Below are positions 56,254 to 62,356 of a stretch of DNA of 64,000 bases, piece by piece. Below the pieces are notes generated by a model. That model saw only the letters and a list, made by a program, of their open reading frames with translations. It was not told the origin of the DNA and did not search any database. The translations under genes and the position numbers were made by a program. The DNA comes from Fusobacterium gastrosuis (GTDB taxonomy: Bacteria > Fusobacteriota > Fusobacteriia > Fusobacteriales > Fusobacteriaceae). The stretch is taken from contig NZ_LT607734.1 of assembly GCF_900095285.1 (NCBI RefSeq), positions 930,001 to 994,000 on the forward strand. The letters run 5' to 3'. The stretch's first letter is position 1. Each line of letters opens with the position of its first letter.

Positions 56254-56661
56254 ATGAGAAATTCAATAGGACTTATAGAGGTTGAAGGACTTGTAGGAGC
56301 TTTGGAAGCAGCAGATGCTGCAGCTAAATCAGCAAATGTAAGTCTTGTAGGTATGGAAACAGCTAAGGGTTCTGGAATGATAACAGTTAAAATAGAAGGC
56401 GAAGTAGCGGCAGTAGCAGCCGGTGTAGAAGCTGGAGCAATGGCAGCAAGTAGACTTACTAAAGTGGTTTCTAAGCATGTAATTCCAAGACCTAATATAG
56501 AAACATATAAATTGATAGATACTTATGTTGAAAAAAAAGAAGTAAAAACTGAAGTGGCTGAAAATGTAGAAGAAGTTGTAGAAGTAAAATTAGAAAATAT
56601 TGAAATTAATGAAGAAATAGAAGAAATCAAAGAAGTTAATAAGAATAAAAAGAAAAGATAA
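56254..56661 (+). CDS. BMC-domain shell protein with charged C-terminal tail (PduK position)
   Basis: The 135-residue protein has a full BMC domain (residues 1-90: GLIEVEGLVGALEAADAAAK, LVGMETAKGSGMITVKIEGE, AAVAAGVEAGAMAASRLTKV, HVIPRP). A 45-residue tail rich in Glu, Lys and Val (VEKKEVKTEVAENVEEVVEV to NKKKR) follows. Salmonella PduK also has a BMC domain plus tail, but that tail holds an iron-sulfur-type Cys motif; here there is no cysteine. The tail looks like a coiled coil or flexible anchor. AGGAGG precedes the ATG. It would form hexameric shell tiles with the tails on one face. Confidence 0.85.
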   Translation: MRNSIGLIEVEGLVGALEAADAAAKSANVSLVGMETAKGSGMITVKIEGEVAAVAAGVEAGAMAASRLTKVVSKHVIPRPNIETYKLIDTYVEKKEVKTEVAENVEEVVEVKLENIEINEEIEEIKEVNKNKKKR

Positions 56662-56681
56662 AAATTTAAGGAGGAATGAAA

Positions 56682-56960
56682 ATGGGAAATGCATTAGGAT
56701 TAATTGAAACTAAAGGACTTGTAGGAGCTATTGAAGCAGCAGATGCTATGACAAAATCAGCAAATGTTGAATTGGTAGGATATGAAAAAATAGGTTCTGG
56801 ACTTGTTACTGTAATGGTAAGAGGAGATGTAGGAGCAGTAAAAGCGGCAGTAGATGCAGGGACAAGTGCTGCTGAAAGAGTTGGTGAAGTTAAATCAACT
56901 CATGTAATTCCAAGACCACATGCTGACACAGAAAAATTATTACCTAAATTAGTAAAATAG
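56682..56960 (+). CDS. BMC-domain shell hexamer (PduA/PduJ type)
   Basis: The 92-residue single-domain BMC protein has the canonical start ([20 protein letters not shown]), [40 protein letters not shown] and [15 protein letters not shown]. The KIGSG pore loop is of the PduA/J type. It should be the main facet tile of the shell. AGGAGG favours the ATG at 56682 over 56676. It is followed by a 180-base gap with two hairpins that may lower expression of the downstream genes. Confidence 0.93.
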   Translation: MGNALGLIETKGLVGAIEAADAMTKSANVELVGYEKIGSGLVTVMVRGDVGAVKAAVDAGTSAAERVGEVKSTHVIPRPHADTEKLLPKLVK

Positions 56961-56986
56961 TAAATAAAAGATTATAAGTTGAAGGT

Positions 56987-57014
56987 AGTACAAGGGAAAA
57001 TTCCCTTGTATTAC
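56987..57014 (+). promoter_or_regulatory. hairpin after the BMC gene
   Basis: TACAAGGGAA pairs perfectly with TTCCCTTGTA over a 2-base loop, with AGT/ACT partly extending the stem. No T run follows. It is a probable mRNA 3'-end stabiliser for the highly expressed shell message (inference). Confidence 0.6.
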
Positions 57015-57077
57015 TAAAATAAAGATTAATTGATGAAATTAGGTTACTGTAATCTTTTAGAATGTTAGATAAATATT

Positions 57078-57101
57078 AGCCGACCCTGTCGGCTTTTATT
57101 C
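57078..57101 (+). terminator. intra-operon terminator-like hairpin
   Basis: AGCCGAC pairs with GTCGGCT over a 3-base loop, followed by TTTTATT. It lies 42 bases before the next coding start and could partly stop transcription between the shell genes and the distal pdu genes. Confidence 0.6.
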
Positions 57102-57142
57102 TAGCAATTTTGATAATAAATTTAGATAGTTGGTGATTTAAA

Positions 57143-57547
57143 GTGGAAGGTCCTAAAGAGTTATTGGAAAATATAATAAAAAGTGTTATAGAAATTACTT
57201 TTTCAAATAAGATTGAAGTTGAAATAAAAGAAGATTTAACTCATAGGGCAATAGAAATTCCTAAATCTATTGCAGATGTGATAGGTTTAAAAGATGGAGA
57301 TGTTGTTAGAGTTAAAACAGAAGGAATAAGAGCACTTATCTTTGAAAATGTAAAGGTTTTTGTAAATAATGAGATAACAAAAAAAAGATTTTATATAAAT
57401 CAATATGAAGCAAAAGCTGCTAATTTAGAAAATGGATTCATTGTTGAAATTTTAGACGAAAATGAAAACGGAAAAATAGCAAATAAAACCAAGAGTGAAA
57501 TACCTTGTAGATTTGAAAAAGATGGAATATACATAAAACTAGTATAA
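57143..57547 (+). CDS. single-barrel PduL-like protein lacking the metal ligands
   Basis: The 134-residue protein starts with an encapsulation-like helix (KELLENIIKSVIEI). Its core IADVIGLKDGDVVRVKTEG, LIFENVKVFV and EAKAANLENG aligns with the second barrel of the phosphotransacylase PduL (usually about 210 residues). The first barrel is absent. Where PduL has its HxHMSP ligand motif this protein has RAIEIPK, and where PduL has MHIDTDEANAA it has FYINQYEAKAA, so the expected His and Asp positions are all replaced. It is therefore probably not a zinc phosphotransacylase. The start is a GTG with only a weak GGTGA site. It is placed by recalled family motifs, not by a search. Confidence 0.65.
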   Translation: MEGPKELLENIIKSVIEITFSNKIEVEIKEDLTHRAIEIPKSIADVIGLKDGDVVRVKTEGIRALIFENVKVFVNNEITKKRFYINQYEAKAANLENGFIVEILDENENGKIANKTKSEIPCRFEKDGIYIKLV

Positions 57548-57551
57548 ATTT

Positions 57552-57583
57552 GTAGATGGAGAGTCATTTTGACTTCTGTCTAC
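57552..57583 (+). promoter_or_regulatory. hairpin between the PduL-like and PduM-like genes
   Basis: GTAGA pairs with TCTAC and an inner AGAGTC/GACTTCT stem forms with a bulge. It lies directly before the GAGGAG ribosome site of the next gene and may affect its translation. Confidence 0.45.
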
Positions 57584-57600
57584 TCCTTTGAGGAGATCAA

Positions 57601-58311
57601 ATGAGCTATGATGAGATAATAGAATTCCTAGTTAGAGAAGTAGGAAAAAGAATAGAAGAAGAGAAAAATAAAGAAAATAATTTAGAAAAAAATAGTGCTT
57701 TGGTTATTATACATGGTGGAAATGGTGATTTATCACAAGTTCTTGTTGAATTAGAAAATTTATCCAAAAATTATGATTTAGAGGTTATTTATACAAGGAG
57801 CGGAAGAAAATTGTCCTATGGAAAAATTTCTCAAGTCATAAAAAATGAAAAAGAACTTAGTTATGAAAATGTTGAAGAATTATTAAAGAATAAATCTTTG
57901 ATACTTTTACCAGTTTTAACGAAGAGTTCGGCAGCAAAGATAGCTTATGGAATAAGGGATACAGAAGCTTCTTATCTTGTTTCAAAAGCTATATTAGCCG
58001 GGAAAATTATAGTTGCAACATATAATTCATGTAGAATAAATGGAAACTCTGAGTATATTAATCAAATCAATTCAAATATAGAAAAATTAAAAAAGTATGG
58101 AATAAGATTTACAGAAGCTAAAAATTTAGCTAATTATGTGGAAAATATTATGAATAAGAAATCAATATATTTAACACATAAAAAATCGATCAGTACGAGA
58201 GATATAGCTAATCTTAGTAATGTCAATATCATAGTTACTAAGGATACAAGTATTACAACTCTTGTGTTGGATAGAGCAAAGGAAGCTAACATTAATTTCA
58301 TTAAGGAATAA
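57601..58311 (+). CDS. PduM-like flavoprotein-family protein
   Basis: The 236-residue protein has an N-terminal helix (YDEIIEFLVREVGKRIEEE) like an encapsulation peptide. A flavoprotein-type Rossmann domain follows (ALVIIHGGNGDLSQVLVELE; LLPVLTKSSAAKIAYGIRDT; AILAGKIIVATYNSCRING). The last 45 residues (SISTRDIANL through VNIIVTKDTSITTLVLDRAK to INFIKE) resemble the end of Salmonella PduM, a Pdu structural protein of unknown function. The flavin- or nucleotide-binding domain seems better kept here than in enterobacterial PduM. GAGGAG precedes the ATG. Its role in the microcompartment is unknown. Confidence 0.65.
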   Translation: MSYDEIIEFLVREVGKRIEEEKNKENNLEKNSALVIIHGGNGDLSQVLVELENLSKNYDLEVIYTRSGRKLSYGKISQVIKNEKELSYENVEELLKNKSLILLPVLTKSSAAKIAYGIRDTEASYLVSKAILAGKIIVATYNSCRINGNSEYINQINSNIEKLKKYGIRFTEAKNLANYVENIMNKKSIYLTHKKSISTRDIANLSNVNIIVTKDTSITTLVLDRAKEANINFIKE

Positions 58312-58331
58312 TTAGGTGGTGAATAAATTTC

Positions 58332-59381
58332 ATGGATTATTCAAAAAAAGAAAGCAACAAAGATCACTATATAAATCTGGGTAAAATTTATACCAAAAGA
58401 GGGGACACAGGTGAAACTTCACTTTTAAATGGGCAAAACGTAAAAAAATCAAGTATACAGGTGGAAGCTTATGGAATAATAGATGAAGCAAATGCAGTTA
58501 TGGGGTTTGCAAAATCTTTAGTAGAAGATGAAGAAATAAAAACTATTCTAACTCATGTGCAAGAAAAATTTATTCTAGTAGGAGCATATTTATCGGCTGG
58601 AGCTGATTATGACACTTGTGTAAAAGAAAAAATTACTAAGCAAGATGTGGAGTATTTAGAAAAACATATAGATGAGTATAATAAAAGACTTTTACCTTTG
58701 TATAAATTTGTAATACCTGGAGATGAAACAAGCTCAGCTAGCCTACATATTGCTAGAACTGTTGTAAGAAGAGCTGAAAGGGCAATTGTTAAATTATCAG
58801 AAAGCATTAAATTTCCAGCAGAAATTTTAAAATATATAAATAGAACTTCAGATTTATTATTTGTTCTTTCAAGAATAGAAGATGATAATAGAACAATTAA
58901 TTATATTAAAAGCAGATTATCTGAGGCACTTAGGGTAGGAGGAACAGATAAAAAAATATATTCTTTTCAAAATTTGACTTTAGAGAATGCAAAGAGAATA
59001 GTTACTGCAGGTGAGTTAAAGGCGAAAGAGTTGAAGAAAGATTTTGTATTTACAGTTGTGAATGCAGAGGGAAATTTGATATTGCAAGAAAAAATGGATA
59101 ATGCAATTCTAATAAGCGTGGAGGTTTCAAGAAAAAAAGCATATACTTCAGCTTCACTTAGAGCAGCAACAGCTGATATGGCAGAAATGATAAAACCGGG
59201 AAGATCTTTATATACCTTACAAAATGATCCTAAGTATGTAATGTTTGGAGGAGGAATACCACTATTTAAAAATGAAATACTGGTAGGAGCAATAGGTGTT
59301 AGTGGTGGTTCTGTTGAAGAGGATTTAGCAGTTGCAAGAGAATGTGAAAGAGAATTTAAAAAGATTTTGGAGGGAAAATAA
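58332..59381 (+). CDS. pduO: PduO: cob(I)alamin adenosyltransferase with C-terminal GlcG/HbpS domain
   Basis: The 349-residue two-domain protein has an N-terminal PduO-type adenosyltransferase (residues about 18-190: IYTKRGDTGETSLLNGQNVK, HVQEKFILVGAYLSAG, FVIPGDETSSASLHIARTVV, RRAERAIVKL, INRTSDLLFVLSR). The C-terminal GlcG/HbpS (DUF336) domain spans about 210-349 (AEGNLILQEKMDNAILIS, MFGGGIPLF, GAIGVSGGSVEEDLAVAREC). It makes adenosylcobalamin for PduCDE, as in Salmonella PduO. The ribosome site GGTGGTG is 10 bases upstream. Its stop overlaps the pduP start. Confidence 0.94.
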   Translation: MDYSKKESNKDHYINLGKIYTKRGDTGETSLLNGQNVKKSSIQVEAYGIIDEANAVMGFAKSLVEDEEIKTILTHVQEKFILVGAYLSAGADYDTCVKEKITKQDVEYLEKHIDEYNKRLLPLYKFVIPGDETSSASLHIARTVVRRAERAIVKLSESIKFPAEILKYINRTSDLLFVLSRIEDDNRTINYIKSRLSEALRVGGTDKKIYSFQNLTLENAKRIVTAGELKAKELKKDFVFTVVNAEGNLILQEKMDNAILISVEVSRKKAYTSASLRAATADMAEMIKPGRSLYTLQNDPKYVMFGGGIPLFKNEILVGAIGVSGGSVEEDLAVARECEREFKKILEGK

Positions 59382-60808
59382 TGACAATCGAAAAAAATAA
59401 ATTGGATGAATTAGTTGGAATGATAATGCAAGAAATGACAAAGACAGGGCTAGTTCAAAATAATACTTGTTCTACTTGTGATACGGTTTCCTCTTCATCT
59501 AAAAATGGTATATATTCATCAATGGATGAAGCTATAAAAAATGCAAAAATAGCTCAAAGGATTCTTTTTGATTCAAAATTGGAATTGAGAGCAAAAATAG
59601 TAAAAAGTATAAGAGAAGAATTGATTAAACACGCGGAAGAACTTGCAAAATTGGGTGTGGAAGAAACTAAAATGGGAAGATTTGAACATAAGTTATTAAA
59701 ACATCAAATAACTATTGAAAAAACACCAGGACTTGAAGATTTAAGACCGTATGCCTTTAGTGGTGATGATGGATTAACTGTTTTAGAACTATCACCCTAT
59801 GGGGTAATAGGAGCTATAACTCCATCTACAAATCCCAGTGAAACAATTATAAACAACAGTATAGGAATGATAACAGCAGGGAATGCAGTAGTGTTCGCAC
59901 CTCACCCCGGAGCAAAAAAGACTTCGATAAGAGCAGTGGAATTAGTAAATCAAGCGGTAGTAAAAGCTGGAGGACCTAAGGATTTAGTAGTTACAATAGA
60001 TAATCCGAGTTTGGAGAATACAAATATAATGATAAATCATCCGGATATAAAAATGTTAGTTGCCACTGGAGGGCCAGGAGTTGTTAAGTCTGTGATGTCA
60101 TCTGGAAAGAAAGCTATTGGTGCAGGGGCTGGAAATCCACCTTGTTTAGTTGATGAAACAGCTAATATCGAAAAGGCGGCTAAAGATATAGTTGATGGAT
60201 GTAGCTTTGATAATAATCTGCCATGTACGGCTGAAAAAGAAGTTGTGGTTGTGGATTCTGTTGCAGATTTTTTAATTTTTGAAATGCAAAAAAATGGTGC
60301 ATACTTATTGAAAAATAAAGAAGATATAAAAAAATTGGAAGAAATAGTTGTAAAAAATGGTGCAGCTAATAGAGATTATGTTGGAAAAGATGCTAAGTAT
60401 ATTTTGAGTAAAATAGGAATAAATGTTGGAGATGAAATAAGAGTTATAATAGCAGAAACAAATAAAGATCATCTGTTTGCAGTTGAGGAATTACTAATGC
60501 CTGTATTACCAATAATAAGAGTAAAAAATACAGATGAAGGAATAGCTATTTGTAAAGATTTGGAGCATGGTTTAAGACATACTGCAATAATTCATTCTAA
60601 AAATATAGATGTTTTAAGTAAGTATGCTAAAGAAATGGAAACAACAATACTTGTAAAAAATGGTCCTTCATACTCTGGAATAGGCGTAGGTGGAGAAGGA
60701 TATAATACTTTTACCATAGCTGGACCTACTGGCGAAGGATTGACTTCAGCTAAGTCGTTTGCTAGAAATAGAAGATGCGTTTTAGTTGGTGGATTTGCAA
60801 TAAAATAG
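59381..60808 (+). CDS. pduP: CoA-acylating propionaldehyde dehydrogenase
   Basis: The 475-residue enzyme turns propionaldehyde, CoA and NAD into propionyl-CoA. The N-terminus (LDELVGMIMQEMTKTGL) is a typical encapsulation peptide, followed by a linker. The aldehyde dehydrogenase core has ELSPYGVIGAITPSTNPSET, VVFAPHPGAKKTSIRAVELV, and catalytic Cys282 in FDNNLPCTAEKEV. The end has NGPSYSGIGVGGEGYNTFTI. The length fits PduP/EutE. It is the last gene of the operon. No PduQ alcohol dehydrogenase gene follows in the window, so NAD recycling must be encoded elsewhere. Confidence 0.95.
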   Translation: MTIEKNKLDELVGMIMQEMTKTGLVQNNTCSTCDTVSSSSKNGIYSSMDEAIKNAKIAQRILFDSKLELRAKIVKSIREELIKHAEELAKLGVEETKMGRFEHKLLKHQITIEKTPGLEDLRPYAFSGDDGLTVLELSPYGVIGAITPSTNPSETIINNSIGMITAGNAVVFAPHPGAKKTSIRAVELVNQAVVKAGGPKDLVVTIDNPSLENTNIMINHPDIKMLVATGGPGVVKSVMSSGKKAIGAGAGNPPCLVDETANIEKAAKDIVDGCSFDNNLPCTAEKEVVVVDSVADFLIFEMQKNGAYLLKNKEDIKKLEEIVVKNGAANRDYVGKDAKYILSKIGINVGDEIRVIIAETNKDHLFAVEELLMPVLPIIRVKNTDEGIAICKDLEHGLRHTAIIHSKNIDVLSKYAKEMETTILVKNGPSYSGIGVGGEGYNTFTIAGPTGEGLTSAKSFARNRRCVLVGGFAIK

Positions 60809-60840
60809 TTTTTTAGATTTTCACATATTCATTCTAAAAG

Positions 60841-60878
60841 AGAACTGTCATAGATTAATATCTATGACAGTTCTTTTT
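60841..60878 (+). terminator. terminator of the pdu operon
   Basis: AGAACTGTCATAGA pairs with TCTATGACAGTTCT over a 6-base loop, followed by T5. Confidence 0.93.
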
Positions 60879-60910
60879 GCATGTATAAAAAAAATAAAAA
60901 TTTAAAATTG

Positions 60911-62158
60911 CTATATTAGCTTTAATATATAAGCTAGGAAAAATACTCCAAAACCAGTTAAATAAATAAGCCCTAATATTGATATGTAATATAAAAATCC
61001 TTTTATATGCCCTTCTTTCCCATTAACTAAAGAGAAATTTAGATAAGAATAAATAGGAGCTGATAAAAATGAAGCTATCATAGCAAAATACATCAATTTA
61101 GCCACATTTCCTGCAAGTAAAAATACAATAAGAATCCCAACTATTGAAGTTATAGATACCCATATATTCAATTGAGTTTTGGATTCATTATTTTCCTTTA
61201 AAATAATTCTAAGTGCTTCATTATTTACACGAGAATAACCATCAATTACAGTTATTGTAGTTCCAAAAAGGCATAGGAATGCAATGAAAGCTATTAGTAA
61301 TCTAGACCAATCTCCAAAGGCTGAAGCATACATTCCAATAAATTGTTTAATATAGGCAGCACTTGCTGCTTCTATTTTTTCACCAGAACCATATTGAATT
61401 AATGCTCCCAGTGCAAGGAATATAAATGCTAAAATAGCTGTTCCTATATATCCGACATTAAAATCAAATATACCATCTACAACTGAAACTTTTTCTGATT
61501 TTCTTTTTTCAATAGACCACATAGAATTGATAGCTGATATCTCAATAGGTGCAGGCATCCAACCCATCAGCGAAATGATAAAAGTTAAAGCTGATAATTT
61601 CCAAGGAGATGGTTCTATAAAATTAGGATCTATATGTGGTGTTTTAAACATTGCTATTATTACAGCAAGCACAGTTGCAAGTGTTAATGAAATCATAACA
61701 GCTTTTGATAAGCTATCCATAAATTTATAACCACCAACAAGTATCATTATCCAAATACCTACAATTATAGCAGCAGATAATTGTGCAATTGATAAACCAA
61801 ATCCATTTGGGAAAATATTATATAGTATAGCAGCAGTTAAAATTCCCACAGCTGCTGTATTAACAAAAGCTGAAAATATGTTCATTATAAAAAATAACCA
61901 AAGATAAATTTTCCCCTTTTCTTCATATCCTTGAATTAAGCTTTTATTATTTTCTAAAGCATATTGAGCACCATATCTAAAAAATGGATATTTAAAAAGA
62001 TTAACTAATAAGACAATAATTGCTAATTGCCATCCATAAATTGCTCCTGCTTGTGTTGATGAAACGATATGAGAACCTCCAACAGCAGCAGAAGCCATTA
62101 GAATACCTGGTCCCATCGCCTTCATCTTACTTTGAAATGTTGATTTTTCTTCTGTCAT
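60911..62158 (-). CDS. Nramp-related permease with non-canonical metal site
   Basis: The 415-residue membrane protein has about 11 hydrophobic segments and the LeuT-like Nramp layout (MKAMGPGILMASAAVGGSHI, STQAGAIYGWQLAIIVLLVN). In true Nramp transporters TM1 carries DPGN and TM6 carries MPH. Here the TM1 position reads AVGGSH and TM6 reads GWMPAPIEISAIN, so the usual manganese/iron ligands are missing. It may move another ion or an organic substrate. GGAGG lies before the ATG, with a TGC-TATAAT extended -10 (complement of 62197-62205) upstream. It is transcribed divergently from a TonB-dependent receptor. Confidence 0.8.
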   Translation of the reverse strand: MTEEKSTFQSKMKAMGPGILMASAAVGGSHIVSSTQAGAIYGWQLAIIVLLVNLFKYPFFRYGAQYALENNKSLIQGYEEKGKIYLWLFFIMNIFSAFVNTAAVGILTAAILYNIFPNGFGLSIAQLSAAIIVGIWIMILVGGYKFMDSLSKAVMISLTLATVLAVIIAMFKTPHIDPNFIEPSPWKLSALTFIISLMGWMPAPIEISAINSMWSIEKRKSEKVSVVDGIFDFNVGYIGTAILAFIFLALGALIQYGSGEKIEAASAAYIKQFIGMYASAFGDWSRLLIAFIAFLCLFGTTITVIDGYSRVNNEALRIILKENNESKTQLNIWVSITSIVGILIVFLLAGNVAKLMYFAMIASFLSAPIYSYLNFSLVNGKEGHIKGFLYYISILGLIYLTGFGVFFLAYILKLI

Positions 62159-62196
62159 GAAATAAACCTCCGTAAATTTTTATGTAGAATTTTTGC

Positions 62197-62205
62197 ATTA
62201 TAGCA
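62197..62205 (-). promoter_or_regulatory. extended -10 element of the Nramp-related gene
   Basis: The minus strand reads TGC-TATAAT, an extended -10, 38 bases before the start codon. No good -35 is visible. Confidence 0.5.
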
Positions 62206-62291
62206 TACTTAATAAAAAAATACTAGAAATTTATTATAATGGGTACTAAAAATTATAACAGAATTCACATATTATTTTATATTATAAATAT

Positions 62292-62320
62292 TTGACTTTT
62301 TAAATAATTTGTGATATAAG
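62292..62320 (+). promoter_or_regulatory. promoter of the TonB-dependent receptor gene
   Basis: TTGACT (62292-62297), exactly 17 bases, TATAAG (62315-62320). The start codon lies 36 bases downstream. No clear Fur box or cobalamin riboswitch is visible. Confidence 0.65.
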
Positions 62321-62356
62321 AATTTTGTAAAAATAAGTTAAAAGGAGTGAGAATGT

